From contig JAITVQ010000164.1 in assembly GCA_031285745.1 (NCBI GenBank), positions 1 to 51,895 on the forward strand: DNA of 51,895 nucleotides, given 5' to 3'. Position numbers and translations under genes: made by a program. Every line of letters begins with the position of its first letter. Position 1 is the first letter of the stretch. This DNA is from Puniceicoccales bacterium (lineage in GTDB: Bacteria; Verrucomicrobiota; Verrucomicrobiia; Opitutales; UBA953). The notes under the pieces were generated by a model. That model had not been told where the DNA came from, did not search any database, and saw nothing but the letters and a program-made list of their open reading frames with translations. Shown here one piece after another: positions 31,025 to 38,974 of this stretch.

Positions 31025-31924
31025 ATGAAACATCTCCTTATCCCGGCGTTTCTGGTCTGCTGCCCATTTGCTCAAGCAGTTATTTATTATGGAGGAGATG
31101 GGGCAGGGAACACGACTGTGCCCGTGGGAGATCAAGGTTTTTCCAATGTCGGAAGTGTAAATGGAACCTCTTGCGTTTATCTCGGCAATTATTCCACGGG
31201 TAATTGGGTTATTACTGCGCTGCATGTCTGGGGCGGTGGCGCATCAACCATTTCTCTTGGCGGCATTGATTATTCCATTGTTGCTGGGTCCAATGTTCAG
31301 ATTGGTGGAGCAGACTTGATGATGTTCCAAATAGAGGATAATCAAAACACGTTATCCAGTTTGAGTAATCTGGCCATTGCTTCCAGTACGCCGACCACGG
31401 GCACCGCTGTGACGATGATTGGCAATGGGCGCAATCGCGCGGCAAGTTTGACTTCTTGGAATGTAGACCAAAGCACAGATCCTTGGACTTGGACTGAGGC
31501 ATCTATGGGTGCCGACATAACGGGCTATAAATGGGCATCAGGACAAGCCATTCGCTGGGGAACGAATACCGTATCAGGCACAAATACTGTTAGTATTGGT
31601 TATGGGCCAACGGAAACATTCTATACCGTTTTTCAAAATGAACTCAACAGTGCGCAGGGTGCTATTGGCGACTCGGGTGGCGGGGTCTTTGTGAAGAATG
31701 GCGACGAGTGGGAGTTGGCGGGAACCATGATTACCATAGGTACTTATAAGGACCAGCCGGGAGAGACTGCGATACTCGGGAACGAAACCTACATGGCTGA
31801 CCTTTCTGTATATCGGAATGAGATTATGGCGCTGATTCCCGAGACCAACACCCTGTTGCCAGTGGCTGGTGTCGGCGCTGTTGCGGCAATGATTGGCATG
31901 GCGGTTCGCCGTCGCCGCCGCTGA
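31025..31924 (+). CDS. Trypsin-like serine protease with PEP-CTERM-like tail
   Basis: ITALHVW (His), GADLMMFQI (Asp) and GAIGDSGGGVF (Ser) motifs; C-terminus LIPETNTLLPVAGVGAVAAMIGMAVRRRRR. Confidence 0.8.
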   Translation: MKHLLIPAFLVCCPFAQAVIYYGGDGAGNTTVPVGDQGFSNVGSVNGTSCVYLGNYSTGNWVITALHVWGGGASTISLGGIDYSIVAGSNVQIGGADLMMFQIEDNQNTLSSLSNLAIASSTPTTGTAVTMIGNGRNRAASLTSWNVDQSTDPWTWTEASMGADITGYKWASGQAIRWGTNTVSGTNTVSIGYGPTETFYTVFQNELNSAQGAIGDSGGGVFVKNGDEWELAGTMITIGTYKDQPGETAILGNETYMADLSVYRNEIMALIPETNTLLPVAGVGAVAAMIGMAVRRRRR

Positions 31925-31933
31925 CGCGTACAC

Positions 31934-32725
31934 CTACTTGACTGCTTGCCACACCCGCAGGCAGCTCTCGACCAGTGCAGGAAATTCTGCGAGCGGAATC
32001 TGACTGGGACCGTCGGAAATAGCCTGGGCAGGGGCTGGATGGGTCTCCATGAAAAGACCATTGGCTCCGGCGGCAAGGGCGGCCTTGGCCAGCATCGGAA
32101 CAAACTCGCGCTGCCCTCCCGAACTTCCTCCAGCGGCACCAGGTAGTTGTACGCTATGGGTGGCATCCATCAACGTGGGAAATCCATTCTTGGCCATGAT
32201 GGCAAAAGAGCGCATGTCCACGACGAGATTTTGATATCCGAACGTAGTGCCCCGCTCGGTCTGCCAGATTTCAGCGGCTTTGCTCTCGCGCAGTTTTGCC
32301 GTGACAAACTCCATCTCGAACGGCGACAGGAATTGCCCCTTCTTCACATTGACGATGCAGCCGGTTTTGGCCGCCGCAACAAGCAGGTCGGTCTGGCGGC
32401 AAAGAAATGCCGGAATTTGCAGTACGTCGGCCACGGCCCCGATGCGGGCGCATTGTTCGGGCCAATGAATGTCGGTGACGACGGGAAACCTAAAATCCTT
32501 TTTCACCATGGCGAGAAGCTCCAGCCCCAAGTCAATGCCTGGTCCGCGTTTTCCTCCCAGCGAGGTGCGGTTCGCTTTGTCGAAGGATCCCTTGAAGACG
32601 ATATTCAGCTCGGGAAATCTTTTTTGCATGGCTGCCAACTCAGTGGCCACAGTGCGGCAGACGGTTTCATTTTCCAGGGAGCAGGGGCCGGCCAGCAGCA
32701 AAAGTCTTTTGGGATCGTGGAGCAT
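31934..32725 (-). CDS. kdsA: 3-deoxy-8-phosphooctulonate (KDO-8-P) synthase
   Basis: [49 protein letters not shown] and [17 protein letters not shown] are hallmark KdsA motifs. Confidence 0.95.
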   Translation of the reverse strand: MLHDPKRLLLLAGPCSLENETVCRTVATELAAMQKRFPELNIVFKGSFDKANRTSLGGKRGPGIDLGLELLAMVKKDFRFPVVTDIHWPEQCARIGAVADVLQIPAFLCRQTDLLVAAAKTGCIVNVKKGQFLSPFEMEFVTAKLRESKAAEIWQTERGTTFGYQNLVVDMRSFAIMAKNGFPTLMDATHSVQLPGAAGGSSGGQREFVPMLAKAALAAGANGLFMETHPAPAQAISDGPSQIPLAEFPALVESCLRVWQAVK

Positions 32726-32821
32726 GCAGCAGGTTTAGATGCCGGAGTGGAAGAGGAAAAGGAAAATCCGGGGCCTGTCATCACGATTGACTTACTGGGA
32801 AAACTCAAAAACTTCGGGGGC

Positions 32822-33547
32822 ATGCAATCCTATGACAATCCCTTTGTCGTTGCCGAGGCTCCAGCGGATGCCCGGGCCACATTCTACCGGAAAACCTACG
32901 GTTTGGTGGCAGTCGCTTTTTTGGGCTGGGTCCTGACCCTGTTTGCCATTTTTGCCGTGGGCATGCACATCCCCATTCTGAATGCCATCATGAGTCTGGG
33001 TAGCATCGGCTGGGTGGCGGTCCTCGGGCTATTCTGGATTGCGACATCGGTGGCGCAAAGCATGGCATTTTCCCGGAGTTCGCGGGCTACCCAATACATG
33101 GGGCTGGCCATATATGTTGTCGCAGAGGCCATTATATTTGTCCCGTTGATTGCCATCGTGCTTATGCAGGCAGGGGGCAGTTTGGATACGGCCTTTCGGG
33201 AGATCCTGGGACCGGCAGGCGGCGTGACTGCGCTTCTGATCACTGGCCTGACCGTAACGGTTTTCATGACCCGGACGGATTTCTCTTTCCTGAAAACGGC
33301 TGTGGTTTTGGGATCGTTCGCGGCACTGGGCGTTATTATTGTCGTGGCCGTTTGTGGTCTCTCCCTGGGGGCTTGGTTTTCCATGGCCATGGTGGCGTTG
33401 ATGGCTGCGGCAATCCTCTGGCAGACTTGGAAAGTGAAAAATGAATGTGATACGGACCAGTATGTCGGTGCCGCAGTGGTCCTGTTTGCCGGATTTATCA
33501 CCATGCTCTGGTATGTAATCCGGCTTTTCATGAGCCGGAGGAGTTAG
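32822..33547 (+). CDS. Bax inhibitor-1/YccA family membrane protein
   Basis: Seven hydrophobic segments in an MQSYDNPFVVAEAPADARATFYRKTYGLVAVAFLGWVLTL... context; ATG at 32822 preferred over the longer ORF, whose 5' part is antisense to kdsA. Confidence 0.8.
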   Translation: MQSYDNPFVVAEAPADARATFYRKTYGLVAVAFLGWVLTLFAIFAVGMHIPILNAIMSLGSIGWVAVLGLFWIATSVAQSMAFSRSSRATQYMGLAIYVVAEAIIFVPLIAIVLMQAGGSLDTAFREILGPAGGVTALLITGLTVTVFMTRTDFSFLKTAVVLGSFAALGVIIVVAVCGLSLGAWFSMAMVALMAAAILWQTWKVKNECDTDQYVGAAVVLFAGFITMLWYVIRLFMSRRS

Positions 33548-33936
33548 ATAACTTTTACAAAAGAATCATATTGATTCTTGGGAACTTGTGTTCTCAAGAA
33601 ATGACGGACGTCAATTTTTTCTGGTAAAAAGGAACATTCCCTTCAGAGAAGGCATCTTTTTAAGAAGCTTTTCTCTTCAAATGGATGAATCTTTACTGCT
33701 GTTGGAGCAAATGTGCGTCAAGTTAAGGCCTACACCTCGAAAGAACACTGGCTATGTATCACATAAAGACCGCCAATCCCGCCTGCGGGAGTTGATGGAA
33801 TGCCGGGCGCGGAGCCCCCAGTGTTATCATGAAGCGGATAAAGGAACTCGCATCCAGAAGCTTACCACATTGAGCCAAGCCTATTTTCCCGGGACCTAAG
33901 GAAAGTTTTACCCAACGGAGTTATCTGAAAACTGAT

Positions 33937-35556
33937 TTACACAGCATTCTCTCCTAAGCACTTTTCCCACGTTAAGCCGAAACGAGCCAAATACTTCCTC
34001 AAACGGTCGGCATCATTGCGAGTCCTGCGCTTTTCTCCGGAAATATCGAACAAGTACCGCCCGGCTTCAGAGAGGTTTTTTGATTTTCGACAAGTTTCGA
34101 CCACGACAGACAACTGCACCTGGTCGAAGCGATCAATGTGGGAAAGGTGTTTTTTCCCGAGAACTTTTTCCAGCAAATCCACGGATGCCTGTGTTGATTG
34201 ATTGTCGGCATCGCCGCGCCAATCTTCCAATAACCGGGATCTCTCCTGTTCAAACACCTCCATATTAATCCTTCGACCGCGTGAAAGAGTGGCCATGCGG
34301 ACCAAGGCGGCGTTCAGATCACGGAAGTTTCCGCTCCAACGGGCCTCATGGCTGGTTGCGAAACGAAGAAATGCTTCCTCTGCCTCCTTGTTAAAGCGTA
34401 CCTGCTGGCCGAATTCGCGGGCCAGTTTCTCCAGCTCGTAACGCACGTTGGGCGCGATATCCTCCGGGCGCTCGCGCAGACCCGGCAGCCGAAAGCTCCA
34501 CAGGTTGATTCGGGCCAGTAGGTCGGCCCGGAAGTCGCCTTTTGTCACTGACTGTCGTAGATCCCGGTTGGTACCGCAGATGAACTGAAAATCGCTCTTG
34601 GCATCCTTGTCGGCGCCCAGGGGAAGAAATCGTTTTTCTTCCAATGCCCGTAATAGCATGGCTTGTTCGTCGGCACCCAACTCGCCGATCTCGTCCAGAA
34701 ACAACAAGCCATTGTGCGCCGCCTTGAGCAATCCCGGCCTGTCCGTGGTGGCACCGGTAAAGGAACCCTTTACATGTCCGAACAGGGCGGACATCGCGCT
34801 ATCGCCGCGCAGTGTCGCGCAATTTACCTCGACGAAATTGCCGCTCAACTGTCCCCGGGACTTCTTCAGCTCGTAAATACGCCGGGCCAGTTGCGATTTC
34901 CCCGCCCCCGTTGGCCCCATCAGCAAAACTGGCGCCCGGGAATGCAGTGCTACCTGCTCGATATCATCAATCATCCGATTGAAAGTGTCATTGCTCGTCT
35001 CAATGCCTGATTTCAGGAAGGCGGCGGTCTCCCGTTGCTCTTCCTCGAATCGGGCGGCCAGCCGATCATATTTCGACAGATCGAGGTCAATAATCCCATA
35101 GTTTCCCTCGGGCCCGTCATTGTTCCGCCGGGGTGGAAAGGTCTGGATCAATCGACCGGGCAGATGGCCCGACTCTGTCAGCAAAAACAAACAGATCTGC
35201 CCTACGTGACTCCCGGTGGTGATATGGATCAGGTAATCCTCTGAATCGGGGTCAAAAGACTGCTTCTTGGCATAATCATGCAGCGCGGAGTAAACACTCT
35301 CGAAATCCCAGGGATCCTTGTTGAAATCGACCTCTATCAGCCGAACCTCGGTCTCCGGTGATGCCGTCTGCATATCGGAGCTTACGCTTTCCGCCAACGC
35401 CTTGAATTGCGGTTCGTGCAACAGGTCGAACCGCGCAACCAGCAAATCTTCCTGCTGACAGAGTCCCACCGACGGTCGCCATTTGGACCAACGATCCTGC
35501 GGATGGCGTGAGTCAAGCTGGGTTCCCAGCAAACCAATCACAATCGTCCTTTTCAT
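33937..35556 (-). CDS. rtcR: Sigma-54-dependent regulator RtcR with N-terminal CARF-type domain
   Basis: N-terminus MKRTIVIGLLGTQLDS...RPSVGLCQQEDLLVARFDLL, ITTGSHVGQICLFLL; AAA+ motifs GPTGAGKS, GSFTGA (GAFTGA), LLFLDEIGEL; C-terminal HTH-like end. Confidence 0.93.
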   Translation of the reverse strand: MKRTIVIGLLGTQLDSRHPQDRWSKWRPSVGLCQQEDLLVARFDLLHEPQFKALAESVSSDMQTASPETEVRLIEVDFNKDPWDFESVYSALHDYAKKQSFDPDSEDYLIHITTGSHVGQICLFLLTESGHLPGRLIQTFPPRRNNDGPEGNYGIIDLDLSKYDRLAARFEEEQRETAAFLKSGIETSNDTFNRMIDDIEQVALHSRAPVLLMGPTGAGKSQLARRIYELKKSRGQLSGNFVEVNCATLRGDSAMSALFGHVKGSFTGATTDRPGLLKAAHNGLLFLDEIGELGADEQAMLLRALEEKRFLPLGADKDAKSDFQFICGTNRDLRQSVTKGDFRADLLARINLWSFRLPGLRERPEDIAPNVRYELEKLAREFGQQVRFNKEAEEAFLRFATSHEARWSGNFRDLNAALVRMATLSRGRRINMEVFEQERSRLLEDWRGDADNQSTQASVDLLEKVLGKKHLSHIDRFDQVQLSVVVETCRKSKNLSEAGRYLFDISGEKRRTRNDADRLRKYLARFGLTWEKCLGENAV

Positions 35557-35571
35557 GCGCGCTCTTATTCT

Positions 35572-35599
35572 AAAAAATTAGCTTAAAAGCTAGTTTTTA
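35572..35599. promoter_or_regulatory. AT-rich inverted repeat in rtcR/rsr divergent intergenic region, candidate operator
   Basis: AAAAAATTAGCTT-AA-AAGCTAGTTTTTA; 13-nt arms with one internal mismatch apart from the outer end. Confidence 0.4.
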
Positions 35600-35711
35600 A
35601 TGTAAATGAAATCGAACGGAAAAGGACAGTAACCATTGGTGAAGAAGTTTTATTATTTTAAAGCAATTTAAATTATAGAGTTACATAAATTATAAATTCC
35701 ACTACCGGAAG

Positions 35712-35729
35712 TTGGCATGCTGCTGGCAT
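35712..35729 (+). promoter_or_regulatory. Candidate sigma-54 (-24/-12) promoter of the Ro60/RNA-repair operon
   Basis: TTGGCATGCTGCTGGCAT: GG-N10-GC spacing, 42 nt upstream of the Ro60 start, divergent from a sigma-54 activator gene. Confidence 0.75.
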
Positions 35730-35770
35730 TAATGATGGCTACAAAAACTTCAGAAAGGAGAAATCACATC

Positions 35771-37327
35771 ATGGCCAACAAAACACTCTTCTCAACCATC
35801 GCCTCTCTTGTGGCTCGCCCGGCGGACACCATCAACGAAGCCGGAGGGAAGGCCTACGCCCTGTCACCGCAGCAGGCACTTGCCCAATACGCGCTGACCG
35901 GCTGCCTCAACGGCACATTTTATGCCGAGGCGGAAGTCCAGTTGGCCAGGGTGATCGACCTGTGCTCCCAAGTGGATGACACCTTCATCGCCCGGCTGGC
36001 TGTGTATGCCCGGCACGAGGGTGGCATGAAAGACATGCCGGCACTGCTCTGCGCGATTCTTTCGACCCGGGATACCCGGCTCTTCAACTGGGTGGCGCGT
36101 TCGGTACTCAACTCATCCCGCTTGATCCGCACATTTGTCCAGATCATGCGCAGTGGGGCAGTAGGCCGAAAATCCTTGGGTACCCGTCCGAAGAAAGTCA
36201 TCATCGACTGGCTGAACCGGCTCGATGACGATACACTCTTCCGCCAATCCATTGGCGCGGATCCGTCACTCGGCGACATCATCAAGATGGTGCACCCGAC
36301 CCCGGCAACCCCGGCTCGCGAGGCGCTTTATGCCTACTTCACGGATCGTCCGCACAAGGCGGAAGTTTTGCCGACATTGGTCCGCGACTTCGAAGCCTTC
36401 AAGTTATCACCGCAAACGGTTTCCTTGCCGGATGTTCCGTTCCAGATGCTTACTTCATTCCCGCTCGGGGCCAAACAATGGGCGGATATCGCCCGGCGTG
36501 CCTCCTGGCAGACATTGCGAATGAACTTGAACACCTTGGCGCGTAACGGCGTCTTCTCGCTGCCGGGCATGAGTGCGACCATTGCCTCGCGTTTGCGTGA
36601 TGCGAATGCCATCCGGGCCGCCCGTGTGTTTCCTTACCAGATGCTCTCAGCCGCACGGCATGTTGACACCGCAGTTCCGCAGGAAGTGCAGCGGGTGCTG
36701 GAAGATGCCATGGAAATCTCCGTGGACAATGTTCCGGCCATCGCAGGCGACGTGGTCATCTGTGTTGATGTTTCGGGCTCCATGGAAAGTTCCATCACGG
36801 GCTATCGAAAAGGTGCGACCAGCAAAATCCGTTGTGTCGATGTCGCCGCGCTTATCGCGGCGGCTGTTCTCCGGAAGAACCCGCAGGCGCATGTCATCCC
36901 GTTTGCCGATGATGTGGTCTCGGTCTCATTGCGAACGGGGGCTACTGTCTTGGAAAACACCAATCGCCTGGCGGCAGCGCTCGGCGGCGGAACCAACTGC
37001 AGCGCGCCGTTGACCCGGCTCAACGCGCAGCGGGCCAAGGCCGACCTGATCATCTATGTCTCCGACAACCAGTCCTGGGTAGATGCCCGGTCAACGCATT
37101 GCACGGCGACCATGCAGGAATGGACCAAGTTCAAATCCCGCAATCGTCGGGCCCGGATGGTCTGCATTAACTTGCAGCCTTACGGGACCGCCCAGGCAAC
37201 AGGGAGCGCGGATATCCTCAACATCGGGGGATTTTCCGACCACGTCTTCCAGATGATTGCCGATTTTGCCCAAGGGCAGGATGGCGGCGATAGTCTCATC
37301 AAGCGGATCGAAGCCATCGAGCTTTGA
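35771..37327 (+). CDS. rsr: Ro60/Rsr ortholog (TROVE domain + vWA/MIDAS)
   Basis: TROVE-like N-terminus (YALSPQQALAQYALTGCLNGTFY...), C-terminal vWA with MIDAS VVICVDVSGSMESS; start at MANKTLFST with AGGAG upstream. Confidence 0.93.
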   Translation: MANKTLFSTIASLVARPADTINEAGGKAYALSPQQALAQYALTGCLNGTFYAEAEVQLARVIDLCSQVDDTFIARLAVYARHEGGMKDMPALLCAILSTRDTRLFNWVARSVLNSSRLIRTFVQIMRSGAVGRKSLGTRPKKVIIDWLNRLDDDTLFRQSIGADPSLGDIIKMVHPTPATPAREALYAYFTDRPHKAEVLPTLVRDFEAFKLSPQTVSLPDVPFQMLTSFPLGAKQWADIARRASWQTLRMNLNTLARNGVFSLPGMSATIASRLRDANAIRAARVFPYQMLSAARHVDTAVPQEVQRVLEDAMEISVDNVPAIAGDVVICVDVSGSMESSITGYRKGATSKIRCVDVAALIAAAVLRKNPQAHVIPFADDVVSVSLRTGATVLENTNRLAAALGGGTNCSAPLTRLNAQRAKADLIIYVSDNQSWVDARSTHCTATMQEWTKFKSRNRRARMVCINLQPYGTAQATGSADILNIGGFSDHVFQMIADFAQGQDGGDSLIKRIEAIEL

Positions 37328-37336
37328 CCATAAACA

Positions 37337-37367
37337 TGGAGTGCGGCAGCGCACCTGCCACACTCCA
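37337..37367 (+). other. Stem-loop between rsr stop codon and first Y-RNA-like unit
   Basis: TGGAGTG-C-GGCAG/CGCAC/CTGCC-A-CACTCCA: 12 bp with one C.A mismatch; not followed by a U-tract. Confidence 0.6.
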
Positions 37368-37386
37368 TTGCACCTTTCATCATCTT

Positions 37387-37508
37387 GGCGCGAATGCCGT
37401 GAGAACTACATGGTCTCCCGGACGCCGGGTTCGAGTCCCGGCCCCTTGCCAGCAAGGGTAGCTCAGTGGTAGAGCAAGGAATTGTTTTCACACCACCTTT
37501 GTCGCGCC
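37387..37508 (+). ncRNA. Y-RNA-like unit 1, Ro-type basal stem plus permuted tRNA-like module
   Basis: P1 GGCGCGA/TCGCGCC; P2 GTGAGAAC/GTTTTCAC; T-arm CCGGG-TTCGAGT-CCCGG; acceptor-like CCCTTG-CCAG-CAAGGG; D-arm TAGCTCAGTGGTAGAGC, in that 5'-3' order. Confidence 0.88.
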
Positions 37509-37527
37509 TCCTGTTCTTTTTCAAATT

Positions 37528-37653
37528 TGCGTGAATGCCTTGGGAACTACATTGGTTGCGGGTTCGAATCCCGCCTCTCGCGAAGGACGCAACTGACTGT
37601 CGCGGGAGTAGCTCAATGGTAGAGCAGTCTGTTCCCGGATTCCTTGTCACGCA
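37528..37653 (+). ncRNA. Y-RNA-like unit 2, Ro-type basal stem plus permuted tRNA-like module
   Basis: P1 TGCGTGA/TCACGCA (covaries with unit 1); P2 TTGGGAAC/GTTCCCGG; T-arm GCGGG-TTCGAAT-CCCGC; acceptor-like CTCTCGCGA/TCGCGGGAG; D-arm TAGCTCAATGGTAGAGC. Confidence 0.88.
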
Positions 37654-37682
37654 TCCCGTTTTCAACCCTCTCCCGCCCCTTT

Positions 37683-37780
37683 GGCGCGAATGCCGGGGAA
37701 ACTACATGGTCTAATGTCGGTTCGAACCCGGCTTGCAGGTCTGGATAGCCTGCAAATGTTTCCTCAATCCTTGTCGCGCC
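37683..37780 (+). ncRNA. Y-RNA-like unit 3, T-arm only (no D-arm)
   Basis: P1 GGCGCGA/TCGCGCC; P2 GGGGAAAC/GTTTCCTC; T-arm GTCGG-TTCGAAC-CCGGC; then TTGCAGG-N9-CCTGCAA stem running straight into P2'. Confidence 0.82.
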
Positions 37781-37835
37781 TCCTGTGGCGTCGTCACCTT
37801 GACGGCACTGCCGGGAGAAGACACCATTTCACCTT

Positions 37836-37899
37836 GGGCCGAATGCCGCCGTGACTACATTTACACCATGTCTCCGTCACGGCAACCTCTTGTCGGTCC
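37836..37899 (+). ncRNA. Y-RNA-like unit 4, minimal stem-loop without tRNA-like module
   Basis: P1 GGGCCGA/TCGGTCC; conserved ATGCC internal loop; P2 GCCGTGAC/GTCACGGC (8 bp perfect); 20-nt loop starting TACAT as in the other units. Confidence 0.75.
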
Positions 37900-37929
37900 T
37901 CTTCCCTTTAAAGTTCAACCATCCCTTTC

Positions 37930-38955
37930 ATGTCCCTCATTCACATCGACGGTTCCGAAGGCGAAGGCGGCGGTCAAATCCTCCGTACTTCCCTCGCGCT
38001 TTCCATCATCACCGGCAAGCCCATCCGTATCGACAACATTCGTGCCGGACGCTCCAAGCCCGGGCTGCTCCGGCAGCACCTGGCCTCGGTCAAGGCGGCG
38101 GTGGAAATATCCCGCGCCAAGGCCGAGGGCGTTGCGCTTGGGTCAACCGCGCTCACTTTTCATCCCGGGAACGTTACTGCGGGAGAATACCGTTTCTCCA
38201 TTGGCTCGGCGGGCAGCGCCCTGCTGGTCTTCCAGACGATCCTCCTGCCCCTGCTTCATGCGGATGCTCCGAGCACGGTGACCATCGAGGGTGGTACGCA
38301 CAACCCGTTTGCCCCGCCGTTTCCGTTCATCGAAAAAACCTTCCTCCCCTTGCTGCACCAGATCGGCTACCAGGTCGAAGTGAAACTGGAACGTCCCGGC
38401 TTCTATCCGGCGGGTGGTGGTATCATCACGGCCACCATTACTCCGGGAGGAAAACGCCGCGTGCTCAAGATCGGGCCGCGCACGGAAATTCTGGATCGCG
38501 AAGCCATTGGCGTTGTTGCCAATCTTTCGCGCAAGATCGCCGAACGGGAACTGGAGCGACTGGGCTCCGCGATGAGCCTTGTTCCCGACGAAATGTGCAT
38601 CCACGAAATCAACGACACGCCTGGTCCCGGCAATGCCCTTTTCGTGAAACTGCGCAGCAGCCAGCTTACCGAAACCTTCTCCTCTTTTGGGGAACAGGGA
38701 CGGCATGCCGAAAAAGTGGCGGACGGACTGCACGACGAGGTCCGGCGGTACCTGAAAAGCAATGGTGCCGTCGGCGAACATCTGGCCGACCAGCTTCTGC
38801 TGCCGCTCGCCTTGGCCAAAGGGGGTGTTTTCACCACCCTGCCGCCTTCCCGCCACACCCAAACCAACATTGCGGTCATCGGACGCTTTCTCGATGCCCG
38901 CATCAACGTCCGGAAGATCGACCGCCTCGATTACGAAATCGAGGTCAAACCATAA
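37930..38955 (+). CDS. rtcA: RNA 3'-terminal phosphate cyclase
   Basis: HIDGSEGEGGGQILRTSLALSIITGKPIRIDNIRAGRSKPGLLRQHL, GGTHNPFAPPFPFIEKTFLPLL, GFYPAGGG and HLADQLLLPLALA motifs; start MSLIHIDGSEGEGG. Confidence 0.95.
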   Translation: MSLIHIDGSEGEGGGQILRTSLALSIITGKPIRIDNIRAGRSKPGLLRQHLASVKAAVEISRAKAEGVALGSTALTFHPGNVTAGEYRFSIGSAGSALLVFQTILLPLLHADAPSTVTIEGGTHNPFAPPFPFIEKTFLPLLHQIGYQVEVKLERPGFYPAGGGIITATITPGGKRRVLKIGPRTEILDREAIGVVANLSRKIAERELERLGSAMSLVPDEMCIHEINDTPGPGNALFVKLRSSQLTETFSSFGEQGRHAEKVADGLHDEVRRYLKSNGAVGEHLADQLLLPLALAKGGVFTTLPPSRHTQTNIAVIGRFLDARINVRKIDRLDYEIEVKP

Positions 38956-38974
38956 CCAACGTATCCAACATACC

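Noticed and set aside
32147-32821. Upstream part of the 466-aa + strand ORF before the Bax-inhibitor-like protein.
   Set aside because: It is antisense to kdsA; the real start is ATG 32822.
33588-33899. 103-aa + strand ORF between the Bax-inhibitor-like gene and rtcR.
   Set aside because: No recognisable domain, signal or clear ribosome-binding site; left unannotated.
35717-35770. Longer N-terminus for Ro60 starting at 35717.
   Set aside because: It would start inside the predicted -24/-12 promoter; ATG 35771 has a good AGGAG and a natural N-terminus.
37441-37600. Apparent tRNA genes: consensus D-arm (TAGCTCAGTGGTAGAGC) followed ~100 nt later by a consensus T-arm.
   Set aside because: The acceptor strands pair T-arm-first within each unit, not D-arm of unit 1 with T-arm of unit 2, and no anticodon loop is present. 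The permuted Y-RNA-like fold explains the data better.
37733-38281. ORF over Y-RNA unit 3/4 and rtcA (182 aa, + strand), and the 375-aa ORF 37851-38978.
   Set aside because: Alternative frames over rtcA with Arg/Pro/Ser-rich translations; RtcA motifs are in the 37930 frame.
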